Positions 8,259 through 17,822 of a stretch of DNA of 64,000 nucleotides are shown here, in pieces (the first letter of the stretch is position 1; the number at the start of each line of letters is the position of its first letter). Origin of the DNA: Paulinella micropora. Its lineage: Eukaryota > Cercozoa > Imbricatea > Euglyphida > Paulinellidae. Location: assembly GCA_019918135.1 (NCBI GenBank), contig WBZZ01000869.1:121001-185000 (forward strand), written 5' to 3'. The position numbers were made by a program, and so were the translations under genes. The notes beneath the pieces are model-generated. The model saw nothing but the letters and a program-made list of their open reading frames with translations, made no database searches and was not told where the DNA came from.

Positions 8259-10840
8259 ATGAAGAGAAAGAGCCTGCAGAAGAAACCCCACGAAAAAGGA
8301 AAACACCCTCGGTCGACCCCGGCAAAACGCCACAAGGCCTGCCCAACCAACACAACCCGCAAACGTCGGGCGGCTGAATGGCGTGAAGAGCTTTTTAGAG
8401 ACTGCCGCAGGTTTCAGGGCAGGCACCTGAACAGAGAGCTAATCAACGACCTGCTCCTGCAGATCGGCATCCTGGAATCTTGTACCGATTTGCAAAGGGT
8501 TCGTAAACTAAAGCCCAACGTTTTATTGTTTGCCAAACAGAAGTACTGGGCGGAGTTACCCTGCAAAGGCCAGGGCGCCTTCGCCGCCCTGCAACACCTG
8601 GAGGCCTCGAGGTACGTCGTAGACGATGTTCTCCAAGTCGAAAAATCCGACTTCGACCCCCCTAACCCCGTCAGCGCTTGCGATCTTGCTCAATGCACCA
8701 CCTGCAAAGATCTGCGGAATGGTGTGTGTTTATCCCACGCCCTCGCGGACACCGAGCTAGGAAACACGCTGCGCCGGGAACTAGAGGAAGCTCTGCTGCC
8801 GTTCAAACTGCACACTTGGGCGCACGAGCTGATGGAGCCCCTGCTCAAGCAAAATAATCTGACTGTCTTGGAGTTCCTGTGGAATAATTTCTCTCTGCTC
8901 AAGATCAGCATCCTGGCACGGATAGGCTCGAATGTCGATCAGAACGAACAGGCCAAGCGGGTCCCGGCGTGGGCCGCAAAAAATTTATGGGAGAAGCTGC
9001 TGGAGAGGACACCCTGCCCCCGAACAAGAATCAGAAGCAGCCGTTTGGGCCGAGCGTTGCTATTCAGACCAGCCCCCCGCCGCGGGGCAAACCCCGCGGG
9101 ACGCGGATCTGGCGGCGACCTTTCTTGCGAATACTGCGCCACTCAGCGGACCAAATCTTATCCGCCGCCGGCCTGCTGCAAGGGCTGCGGCTCAGACGTG
9201 CGAACAACGCGACGAACGCAACCAGGGCCCCAGACGGCGGCGGCGGCATTAGCGGCGGCATTTAGCGGCGGCGGCATTAGCGGCGGCGACATTGGCGGCG
9301 GCATTAGCGGTGACGACATTGGTGGCGGCATTAGCGGTGACGACATTGGCGGCGGCATTAGCGGCGACGAAGACGGTGATGAAGACGACGGTTGGGACAC
9401 CAACAACGAAGGCGTCGAGGGAGACCTATTGACGGCTCTGCTGGGCCACTGGCAAAAGAGTGGAGATGACCAGCCGGCGCAACACACTCTGGTAGCAGAA
9501 GCCGCTGGCACGCGCGTGTCCGACTCCTTTTGCCCGCACCAGAGTGCAAACATCACGGAGGAAATTCAACTGTACAGCCCAGCAAACGACGAAGACGGCC
9601 CGACCTAACCAAGACCAGCTCAGGCCCGGACGACAGCAGTCCGCAGCAAACAGCGGGTCTGGACGCGCTGGTGGACGCGGCCGAGAGCTTGCACCCTGAC
9701 ACACCCCCCGGCAGGGAATTCGGCAACGAGCAGCACTGGGTGACATCTCAGGGTGAACGCGGGGGGGTCTGCCCACAAGCAAGCACACAGACCCCCTGCC
9801 CAGCCGAACCTAACGCGAACACGCTGCCGGCCAGGCGCGCAGCCCCCGCACGTCCTCGGCAGAGCCCCCGCACCAGCCCCCGAGATCCACGCAATTCAGA
9901 ACCGGCGGGCCCCCCGCCGCGCAAACACGTGTCTGTGCCTCGGAGGGCCTTCGGCTTGTACCTTTTGTCCGAGACATCACGCTCCGAACCAGCTGGCTGG
10001 TCGGGGCCGACCACTTTTCTGGTCCGCACCTTCAGCGCCCGGTCCCACAGCCCGTCCCACGCTTTGGTCTACAGAATCAACGGCCAGACTTTGGTCTACC
10101 GCAGAATCAACGGCCACACTTTGGTCTACCGCAGAATCAACGGCCAGACTTTGGTCTACCGCAGAATCAACGGCCAGACTTTGGTCTACCGCAGAATCAA
10201 CGGCCAGACTTTGGTCTACCGCAGAATCAACGGTCACACTTTGGTCTACCGCAGAATCAACGGCCAGACTTTGGTCCGCAGAATCAACGGCCAGACTTTG
10301 GTCTACAGTATCAACGGCCAGACTTTGGTCCGCACCTTCAGCGGCCGGTCCCACAGCGCCCGGGGGATCGGCTGTGGATTCTGTAGACCAAAAAAGTCTG
10401 GGACCGGCTGTGGATTCTCTAGACCAAAAAAGTCTGGGACCGGCTGTGGATTCTGTAGACCAAAAAGCGGTTCGGCTGTGGATTCTGTAGACCAAAAAAG
10501 CGGTTCGGCTGTGGATTCTGTAGACCAAAGTGTGGGAAGACTTTGGTCTACATAGTCCACAGCCGAACCACTTTTTTGGTCTACAGAATCAACGGCCAGA
10601 CTTTTTGGTCTACAGAATCCACGACCAGACTTTTTTGGTCTACAGAATCAACGGCCAGACTCTTTTGGTCTGCACCTTCCGCCCGAACGTTGGTCGCAAC
10701 AGTGGCCGGCAACAAAGCAGGAGTCGCCCCCCGTCCCGCACTTTGGCCTGCCACTGTTTCGAATAACCAAGTCCGGGGGCGGAGTTGCGTACGGTAAGCA
10801 AGGCGGCCTGAAGGTTGAAGGAGCAGACGTCGAAGAGTGA
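8259..10840 (+). CDS. Long low-complexity protein with GGGISGDD and FGLPQNQRPD repeats
   Basis: Starts at ATG 8259 directly after TTTTTTAGGTCAGC. The first 230 residues are an ordinary globular-looking sequence with a CTTCKDLRNGVC motif. After about 8985 the most protein-like reading moves between frames: a Gly-Ile-Ser-Gly-Asp repeat (18-bp units, 9240-9370), an acidic stretch, a stop at 9606, then protein-like sequence in the other two frames. From about 9814 a frame containing LRLVPFVRDITLRTSWLV leads into at least seven copies of the decapeptide FGLPQNQRPD (10060-10345), stopping at 10384. After an inverted-repeat segment a plausible C-terminus (LHLPPERWSQQW, ending EGADVEE) stops at 10838-10840. 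I infer one gene broken by indels or introns; two genes are possible. Family unknown. Confidence 0.45.
10065..10345 (+). repeat. 30-bp direct tandem repeat
   Basis: Near-perfect 30-bp units containing TTTGGTCTACCGCAGAATCA, about eight copies plus degenerate shorter ones. All three plus frames stay open through the array because the period is a multiple of three; the frame reading FGLPQNQRPD connects best to protein-like flanks. Confidence 0.9.
10360..10680. repeat. Inverted copies of the 30-bp repeat forming a large imperfect palindrome
   Basis: From 10370 to 10530 the unit appears in reverse orientation (GATTCTGTAGACCAAAAAAG, five copies), then from 10540 to 10670 again forward (TTTTTTGGTCTACAGAATCA). 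The axis near 10540 pairs CAAAGTGTGGG with its flank, so the region could extrude a cruciform. Differences in T-run length shift the reading frame between units. Confidence 0.8.
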
Positions 10841-11081
10841 GTGTATTCTGCAGAGAAGAGGGGGGCTTGGCACAGTTTTTCCTTCCTACACCACACCCAC
10901 TCCTTTCTTCCCGGGACAATAAGTCCAGGACTTTTAAAAAGACATTAAACTTCTGATAGAGAGCTGGCCACCGTGGTACCCCTCCGGCCTTCTTGTTAAT
11001 AAATCGTCACGACGGGCCAGCCGCTTCTTTTTCTTTTAGTATTTTGCTGATTTTTACTGTTGAATACAAGAAAAAAAAAGG
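10841..11081. other. Short convergent intergenic gap
   Basis: Between the convergent ends of the repeat protein and the next minus-strand gene. Nothing recognised beyond AT-rich sequence near 11010-11075 that would suit 3' ends of both transcripts. Confidence 0.4.
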
Positions 11082-11600
11082 CTACACTTGATTAGCCAGC
11101 GCCTCCAAGATGTCCCGGTTGTGCAAGAGCAGCTTGTCACCCTCGGCCTCGTTTTCGTCCACTAAGAACTGGCCCGGCGGGCGGGCGCCACGGCGGAAAA
11201 AGCACCAGTTGCGATCAAACCACGGGCCCCAGTAGTCGGGGCACGCGGCGGGGTTCCGCGTAACTGCCGACTCGCTTGCGGCGGCCCCCGCTGGCAGCGG
11301 TAATGCTTACTGTCCACCACCGGTTCGGTTCGCTCTGGCGCAGGTGCATGCCACTGCACCAGAACGCCGCCGCTGAATCTTTGCACGGCCCTGACACGCT
11401 GGTCCAGGAAGGCCTGCATCAGCATCAGCAGCTTCGGGTTCTTCTCCCTGCCATTCCTTTGGTCACCGTACTCTCGTAAAATATCTTGAACAGTCAGCCA
11501 GCGGTCGGGCAAGATCTTGTCCCTGACTCGAAAACGGCACACGTACTGTAGTTCCGGTCGCGGTCTTTCGTCTGGCGGCAGATATCTACATGAACATGTA
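11082..11600 (-). CDS. Hypothetical protein with C-terminal CPDYWGPW motif, one frameshift
   Basis: Two protein-like segments in different frames. The upstream part contains LPDRWLTVQDILREYG and ends near SKHYRCQ. The downstream part contains CPDYWGPWFDRNWCFF and an acidic tail, and stops with TAG at 11082-11084. The change of frame falls at a G5 run at about 11284-11292. The start is unclear because the frame overlaps the 3' end of the recombinase-like gene. From memory, Cys-Pro-Asp-Tyr-Trp motifs occur in virion proteins of large DNA viruses, but I do not assign a family. It could alternatively be a C-terminal extension of the neighbouring gene. Confidence 0.4.
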
Positions 11601-13514
11601 CGACCGAAAGAACCCCCAGGCGTGCCACCTCCTTCCAATCATTGTTGTACTTGCTTTTGCATCTGCTTTTGACAGCGGGTGCCTGTATTTTTCCCAGCGG
11701 TGCGAGGCTTGTTCAGGCAAATGTCCTTTCCAGTAGTCCTTGACCTCGCGTTTGGAGGCCCGCGCCTCGTGCTGGAAGCCCACCAGCTCGAGGCCTAGCT
11801 CCGGCGCCAGCCGCTGCGCCTCCTCGGCCGTGTTGAACGTCGTCGGCGCAGCTTCAATAAAGTCCGGGCCGCGCATGTTCCGCACCCTCCACCTCCTTTG
11901 CTGCCGCAGCTTCTCTTCTTCCGGCGACAAGGGCTCCAGGCGCGGACCCTCCTCCGAGAAGCGGTTAGTAAACTCGCTCGCCCTAGGCGACACCCAGACC
12001 TGGATCGCGCCGTGCTCGTCGAGCTGTGCGTGCCAGTTCCGCGGATTCAGCATACCCTCAATCCACTGCGCCTGCTCCGCCACCTTTCGGCGGCGGTGGC
12101 CCGGCAGCAAATACTCCGAGTTCACGGTGTCCAGGCTGTGCTGCCCGGCGCCGGCAAACACCGTCAGGTGCGCGCCGCCCGAGCCCGCCGCTCCCCAGGG
12201 CGGCGGGCCGCCACCCAGCGCGGTAAAGACCTCGACTTGCTCCAGCTCGCACACCATGGTCTCCTCCTGCTTGCGGCTGCTCTTGAGCGTCAGCAGGTTG
12301 GCCCAGCCCTTCTGTTCGCAGCGGGCCAGCCGGCGGTTGTTCACCAACATTGTTCCTCCCAAATGTGTGTACGTGTCGCGGACAAAGCCGGGCCTGGCTC
12401 GCTCGGCCAGCGACGAATTGTTCTTGCTGTCCCTCCATGCGCTGTGGCGTTTGTAGCTTGCTTTGTGCGGGAACAGCGGCCTGTGCTTCGTGCCGCCGAC
12501 CACGGCGGGCACCACGCGCTCCCGCAGGTCCAGCAGCACAAAGTCCAGCGCCGAACTCCAGTCGCGCTGGCGCACGAAGCCCCGCGGGCCCGAATTCGGC
12601 AACTGGTTCGTTGGCCAGGGCTGCCTGCCGAGCGGCAGCAGCTGCCCGCCGTACATCGCGCGGGTCTTGTTCTTCTGCACGCTCAGCGTCGTCGCGTCCT
12701 GCAGATTGATCACCCAGCGCCGCGGCTCCTTCTCCTCGCGCAGCAGCGAGCTGTTCAGGTGCAAATTCACCAGGATGCCCGGCCGCGGCACCGGCGGCGT
12801 CAGCAACAGGCACAGCAGCGCCGCCCGGAACGCGCGCAGCCAGCCGGCTCTGACATTGGCGTAATTGGCGCGCGTCACAACACCCTCTTTCACGTCCTCG
12901 TCGTAGTGCGCAAAGTACTCGGCCAGCGCCGCCACGCGGAAGGGCTGCAGGTCCCACATCGTCCAGTCCGACTCCTCTCGCCCGACCCCGTACACCCGTT
13001 CGATCCGCGCGTACTGCTGCGCCTGCCGCGACAGGTTCACCAGCCACCTGGATGTGTTCTGCCACGCCAGTACGCCCCGCGCCGGTCGCAGAAAGTCCGA
13101 CAGCTGCGCCAGGCTGCCCAGGTACGAGCCTACCGTGCTCGACATGATCTTTTTGCACTCGCGGGGCTGCCGCGCAGCAGCAAACTCCGACAGCAACGCG
13201 GGCGTCCTCCAGCCTGCCAGTTCCGTGCTCGTGCGCAAACTCCGCGAACATGCGCACGTGCCTGACGTGGTTGTGCTCTTGCTCGGGATCGGGCCCGCGC
13301 GCTCGGGGTTCCACTTGAGCTCCAAGAACTCCTTGAATCTCGTCAGCTGTGCCTGCAGCTCGTCATCCGCCTCCTCTAGCCTGTGGGTGTCGTCACCCGC
13401 CTCGCCCGACTCGTCCGACTCGTCGCCGCGCAGGTCGATCGCGGCCAGCCCCTTAAAATCGTTTACTCCGGGCTCCGCGCCCGCCAGCAACTCCTCGCCG
13501 TCTTCCTCCGCCAT
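11586..13514 (-). CDS. Tyrosine-recombinase-like protein (integrase/Crypton-type)
   Basis: About 640 residues from ATG 13514 (MAEEDGEELLAG) to TAG at 11586. The N-terminus is acidic. A helical region that could be the core-binding domain contains SSTVGSYLGSLAQLSDFLRP. The catalytic-type motifs are in the expected order: an arginine in PRPGILVNLHL, a lysine in VQKNKTRAMYGG, then FVRDTYTHLGGTM like box II, and GQHSLDTVNSEYLL resembling the terminal histidine/tyrosine box. Two apparently compensating frame changes occur near 13280 and 13205: between them another frame (EQEHNHVRHVRMFAEFAHE) is clearly more protein-like. Such enzymes cut and rejoin DNA through a 3'-phosphotyrosine. No terminal repeats were found nearby. 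Confidence 0.5.
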   Translation of the reverse strand: MAEEDGEELLAGAEPGVNDFKGLAAIDLRGDESDESGEAGDDTHRLEEADDELQAQLTRFKEFLELKWNPERAGPIPSKSTTTSGTCACSRSLRTSTELAGWRTPALLSEFAAARQPRECKKIMSSTVGSYLGSLAQLSDFLRPARGVLAWQNTSRWLVNLSRQAQQYARIERVYGVGREESDWTMWDLQPFRVAALAEYFAHYDEDVKEGVVTRANYANVRAGWLRAFRAALLCLLLTPPVPRPGILVNLHLNSSLLREEKEPRRWVINLQDATTLSVQKNKTRAMYGGQLLPLGRQPWPTNQLPNSGPRGFVRQRDWSSALDFVLLDLRERVVPAVVGGTKHRPLFPHKASYKRHSAWRDSKNNSSLAERARPGFVRDTYTHLGGTMLVNNRRLARCEQKGWANLLTLKSSRKQEETMVCELEQVEVFTALGGGPPPWGAAGSGGAHLTVFAGAGQHSLDTVNSEYLLPGHRRRKVAEQAQWIEGMLNPRNWHAQLDEHGAIQVWVSPRASEFTNRFSEEGPRLEPLSPEEEKLRQQRRWRVRNMRGPDFIEAAPTTFNTAEEAQRLAPELGLELVGFQHEARASKREVKDYWKGHLPEQASHRWEKYRHPLSKADAKASTTMIGRRWHAWGFFRSYMFM

Positions 13515-13974
13515 TACTTTCTGCGCGCTGTTTTTCTCTCTTAAATATGCTGGCCCTCTTTTTTTTTAAATTCTTTTTTTTAAGGGCCCGAAGCCTTCTT
13601 GCTTTTTTTTTAATGTCGGGTCCTGTCTTGTGTGTCAACGAACTGCCAAGGGTTTCCATCCTCCTTCGCGCGCTCCCCCCCCCCCCCCCCTCCTTTCGTG
13701 TTCTTTCCTGGTGCACCCGCCCTTTTTCCCGTCTCCCGAAAAAAATAAACTGTCAGAAATATCTAGATAGAGTTTTTTTTTGTTTATTCTCTCTCTCTTT
13801 TTCCAAGTGCCTTCTCCCCTCCCCCCCCCCCATCTCGCTCGCCACCTTTTTGTTTTTTTAACCTCTGTGGTCTCACTTCTTCTGTTCGTTCCTCGCAATC
13901 TTTTTGCCCTTCTCCCCCGTTAATGTCCTTGCCAATATCATCGTCTCCAAAGGCTGAGAGCATGTATGTACAAT
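13515..13974. other. Intergenic stretch, T-rich with poly-C runs
   Basis: Lies upstream of the recombinase-like gene. Poly-C at 13675-13692 and 13815-13830, several poly-T runs. No gene seen. Confidence 0.4.
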
Positions 13975-14600
13975 CAGTAACACACACACACATTCACACG
14001 TTCACACATATTCACACATTCGCCAAATCACACACACGCACATTCACACACACGTTCGCATAATCACATACACACATTCACAAATTCACACACACGCACT
14101 TCACACACATTCGCAGAATCACACACATACACACATTCACACACACGTTCGCATAATCACACACACACACAATCACAAACCCGCATACACAAGAAATCTC
14201 ACACACACACAGTCGCCAAATCACACACACGCACACACACACACATTCGCCAAATCACACACACGCACACACACACACACACACACATTCGCCAAATCAC
14301 ACACACGCACACACACACACACACACACATTCGCCGAATCACACACACGCACACACACACACACACATTCGCCAAATCACACACACGCACACACACACAC
14401 ACACACATTCGCCAAATCACACACACGCACACACACACACACACACATTCGCCAAATCACACTCACGCACATACTACACACAGACACAAGAAATCTCACA
14501 CACACATTCGCCAAATCACACACACATTCGCAAAATCACACGCACACATTCGCAAAATCACACAACAAACCACGTTTCACGTACAATGAAAACCTTTCAC
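13975..14600. repeat. CA-rich minisatellite, left arm of island 2
   Basis: CA array with a higher-order unit marked by CATTCGCCAAATCACACACA, at least eight copies between 14000 and 14560. The unit differs from that of island 1, so the arrays expanded independently. Confidence 0.9.
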
Positions 14601-14734
14601 ACACACATAAACAAGGACCAAATTCTCTATAAGGTCAGTTATCACCAAAGATCATAGAGCATAATAGGCAGAAAGGAAGAAGGGAGGGGTGGGCGGGGGG
14701 GAGGGGGGGGAGGGGGGGCCGCCTTGCACTACGA

Positions 14735-14885
14735 TGCGAAAAGCCCATTGAGTTTACCCAATGTCGGCAACATTGAGAAAACCCAATGTCGGCAGCATTG
14801 CGAAAACCCAATGTTGGCAACATTGCGAAAACCCAATGGGTTGTCGAAGGGGAGGAGGGGGGGGGGCCTACATAACGCGCGGTTT
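14735..14885. repeat. CATTG/CAATG core of island 2
   Basis: Four alternating words of the type AACCCAATGTCGGCAACATTG with 29-30 bp spacing, preceded by G runs. It is followed by a block (about 14862-14893) containing CATAACGCGCGGTTTTTTGT, which matches the reverse complement of sequence at about 45878-45905 in island 4. Confidence 0.8.
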
Positions 14886-14914
14886 TTTGTTTCAAAGCAA
14901 AAACTGAAAGCGAT

Positions 14915-15330
14915 TATTTGTGTGTGTGCTGCGCATAGCTGTATGTCTGTTCTTGAGAAATGTTGTTTCTGTGCATGTCTAGGGTCATTCGTGTGCTGTG
15001 TGTCGTTCTGTGTGTGTTTTGTGTGTGCATGTGTGTGTGTGAATGTGTGTGTACGTGTGTGTGAATGTGATTATCGTTCGGTGTGCGTTTTGTGTGTGCA
15101 TGTGTGTGTGTATGTGTGTGTAATTGTGTGTATCGTCGTGTGTACGTGTGTGTGTGAATGCGATTATCGTTCGGTGTAAGTTTGCGTATGTGTGTGTATA
15201 TCGTTCGGTGTGTGTATCGTCGTGTGTATCGTCGTGTGTATCTTCGTGTGTATTGTCGTGTGTATCGTCGTGTGTATGTGTATCGTCGTGTGTGTGTGTA
15301 TCGTCGTGTGTGTGTCGTTATGTAGACACG
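14915..15330. repeat. TG-rich minisatellite, right arm of island 2
   Basis: TG array with units GTGTATCGTCGT and GATTATCGTTCGGTGT. It lies about 235 bp upstream of an F-box-like gene. Confidence 0.9.
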
Positions 15331-15565
15331 CGTGTGCGTGGAAGGCTTCCGGCAGGCATTTTGTTTTCTGTTTGTGCAAGAGTTCCTGTTAGACGTATGT
15401 CCTTTTGTGTATCGTGCCGTGTACTTGGGGAATGGGGGGGGGGGGGAGACAGGCATTCCCTGTTTTAAAAAACATTGTCCCCGTCCAACCTAAATCTTCT
15501 TCCCATCACTGTATCCCGTTTTCTTTTTGTTTGTTTGTTCCGGTGTTTGAACACTAGCTAAACCC

Positions 15566-16324
15566 ATGAGAGCCGTTCCCGTGAAGAAAAAGCCCAAGCT
15601 CGGACATACGGGTTCGTTTGTGGCGCATTTGACCGCACTGCCAGAGGAACTGCTGCGACACCTGTCCTCGTGGTCTCCGCCGTCCGTGGCCGTGCTGGGC
15701 ACGACCTGTTGCAGCCTCCGTGCATGTCTTCTCCCGTGGGCGACCGAAGCTCAGGAAGAACACCTTGCCAGCGTGCGCGGGCCCGTGGCCGACGCAATCG
15801 AAGAGGTCGCCCTCAAGGGAGGCTACACCAGATTCGGCCTCCATGGCGTTACCGGGAACCATTATTACGAAAGTGCGGTTGATTATGATCTGGCTGGCTG
15901 CCTGAATCTCCACGCCGGCAAACGCTACGGTTATGCTGAACGCATTGCGAAGTCTTTAAACTTTTATTTCCACCACAGCCTCTCAACTGATGAAACCAAG
16001 ATCCGACTCAGCTTGCGGAGCGAGGACGTCAACATTGATTGTAAACAATGTGGCAGCTGGAATATTTCTGCGTGGCTATATATGGAAGGTGAAAGATTCT
16101 GCGTGCAGAGCCGCGCCGAATTCGATGCCTTGCTGAAGCGTGTGGTCTCGGTGCAAATGCTCAACCTGTTGGGAGATGCCTACGTGAAGCATGACACTTA
16201 CGACAGTGGATCTATTTCCTGGATGGACCTGCTCGAGATGAAAGGCGTGGCGGGGACTGTTAAACCTCACTGGGTCTATCGGGATGGCGCGCGATTCTGT
16301 GAGGACTGCGAAGAGTTGGAATAG
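15566..16324 (+). CDS. F-box-like protein, copy A (252 aa)
   Basis: ATG 15566 to TAG at 16322. After a basic start (MRAVPVKKKPKLG), residues about 23-55 form an F-box-like helix set with LPEELLRHLSSWSPPSVAVL, the signature by which F-box proteins dock to SKP1. The rest is a family-specific domain with conserved CxxC pairs (CKQCGS in the middle, FCEDCEELE at the end), suggesting zinc binding. Paralogs lie at 16650, 27435 and 43494, with a fragment at 41274. Copies A and 43494 share not only the coding region but also about 100 bp of upstream DNA. It lies directly downstream of island 2. I infer a substrate receptor of a viral SCF ligase; the substrate is unknown. Confidence 0.7.
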   Translation: MRAVPVKKKPKLGHTGSFVAHLTALPEELLRHLSSWSPPSVAVLGTTCCSLRACLLPWATEAQEEHLASVRGPVADAIEEVALKGGYTRFGLHGVTGNHYYESAVDYDLAGCLNLHAGKRYGYAERIAKSLNFYFHHSLSTDETKIRLSLRSEDVNIDCKQCGSWNISAWLYMEGERFCVQSRAEFDALLKRVVSVQMLNLLGDAYVKHDTYDSGSISWMDLLEMKGVAGTVKPHWVYRDGARFCEDCEELE

Positions 16325-16649
16325 ACGGTGGCGAGATTGTGTACTGATCATCATCATAAAAAATTCCCGACTTTTCTTTTTTGCGCCCGTGTGGCAGTGC
16401 GGAAGTCTTTTCTGCAGACCATCTTGGTTTTTTTGTCGTCTGGGCTTGGCTGTTGAGACGTGTTTGTGGGGTGACTGACTGTGCGTGTTTGTGCCAATGT
16501 GGGGTGCACCAAGACTGCCTTCCTGTTTCTTTATATTTTTTTTCTGTTTCCGCCGAGCCTGGCCTTTTCTTTCTTTTTTACTTCTGCCCCGTATCCCATT
16601 TGTCTGTGTTGTGTTTTTTTCCTCGTTGGTTGTTTTTTTTAGCTAGCCC

Positions 16650-17402
16650 ATGACAAGCGCTCCCATGAAGAAAAAGCCCAAGCTGGGACATACGGGCCCG
16701 TTCGTGGCGCATTTGACCGCACTGCCAGAGGAACTGCTGCGACATCTGTCCTCGTGGTCTCCGCCGTCCGTGGCCGTGCTGGGCATGACCTGTCGCAGCC
16801 TAAGTGCGTGTCTTCTCCCGTTGGCGACCGAAGCGCAGGAAGAGCAACTCGATTGTGTGCGCAAGTCGGTGGCCGACGCGATCGAAACGATGGCTCTCAA
16901 GGGAGGTTACACTAAATTCGGCCTCAGCGGCACTACTCCGTCCCAGAAATACGAAGGCTGGGGCGATTTCGGTTTGCATGGCTGCCTGAACCTCCACGCC
17001 GGCAAAAGCTACGGCTGTGCTGAACGCATTGAGACTGTTGTGCATTTCTACTGCCGCCACAGCCTCGCCAAGAGCAAAACCAGACTTCAGCTTTCGTTGC
17101 ACAGCGACGATGTCTATGATACATGCGAGCAATGTGACAACTGCGATTTTACCAGGTGTCTACACCTGGAATGCGAAAGATTCTACGTGTGGAGCCGCGC
17201 CGAAATCGATGGCTTGCTGAGGCAAATGGTCTCGGTGCAAATGCTCAACCTGTTGGGAGATGCCTACATGAAGATCGACAGGTCCAAGAACAGTATGTCC
17301 TGGATGGAGCTGCTCGAGAAAGGTGTGGAGGGGACTGCGAAACCTTACTGGGTCATCAAGGATGGCCAGCGATTCTGTGCAGACTGCGAGAAGTTGAAAT
17401 AG
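16650..17402 (+). CDS. F-box-like protein, copy B (250 aa)
   Basis: ATG 16650 to TAG at 17400, in tandem with copy A. The N-terminal third is almost the same as copy A (MTSAPMKKKPKLG, then the same LPEELLRHLSSW F-box core), whereas the middle diverges strongly (CEQCDNCDF replaces CKQCGS) and the C-terminus again ends in a CxxC pair (FCADCEKLK). This pattern of a conserved docking module with a variable middle fits receptors that share SKP1 but bind different targets. The ATG follows TTTTTTTTAGCTAGCCC. Confidence 0.7.
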   Translation: MTSAPMKKKPKLGHTGPFVAHLTALPEELLRHLSSWSPPSVAVLGMTCRSLSACLLPLATEAQEEQLDCVRKSVADAIETMALKGGYTKFGLSGTTPSQKYEGWGDFGLHGCLNLHAGKSYGCAERIETVVHFYCRHSLAKSKTRLQLSLHSDDVYDTCEQCDNCDFTRCLHLECERFYVWSRAEIDGLLRQMVSVQMLNLLGDAYMKIDRSKNSMSWMELLEKGVEGTAKPYWVIKDGQRFCADCEKLK

Positions 17403-17822
17403 ACAGACAGCGCCAGACATGGTGTACAGATCATCATTAAAATCCCGTTTTTTTTCTTTTTTTTCTTTTTTTTTACAACGGGGGGGCGACGAACCGGGGG
17501 AGGGGGGGAAATGAATACAATTCAATCAGAGGGGGGGGGGGCCGCGGCCCTCTCTGTTCGACGGCCCCCCTCCCCCAATTCTTTTTCTTTGGAAGATCCC
17601 CCCGCCCCTCCTTCTCCCGGCGCCCAGCAAATGAATCTTGTTGATTATAAAACTGCGCGACGGGGTGGCAAGGGGGGGGGGGGTGGGGAAGGAAAGAGAA
17701 ATTTTAAGTATCAATGTCTGACTAGAGAACGGGAGGGAGGGAAAGGTTAAAAAAAAAAGTTAGCAAATTTTTTTATAATAAAATCGTCAAGGCAAGCACA
17801 AAATCCAGAACCTTGCAACGAC
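17403..17822. other. Intergenic stretch with G and C runs
   Basis: Contains poly-T at 17449-17474, poly-G blocks (17480-17545, 17665-17700) and AT-rich sequence just before the next ATG. No gene seen. Confidence 0.4.

Noticed and set aside
10065-10345. 30-bp repeat as a CRISPR array
   Set aside because: Units are contiguous with no unique spacers, and the unit reads as a coding decapeptide.
12058-13314. Second 418-aa minus-strand frame and a 455-aa plus-strand frame inside the recombinase-like gene
   Set aside because: Alanine/arginine/glycine-rich shadows of a GC-rich gene; only a short part near 13200-13280 is protein-like and is treated as a frameshifted piece of the recombinase.
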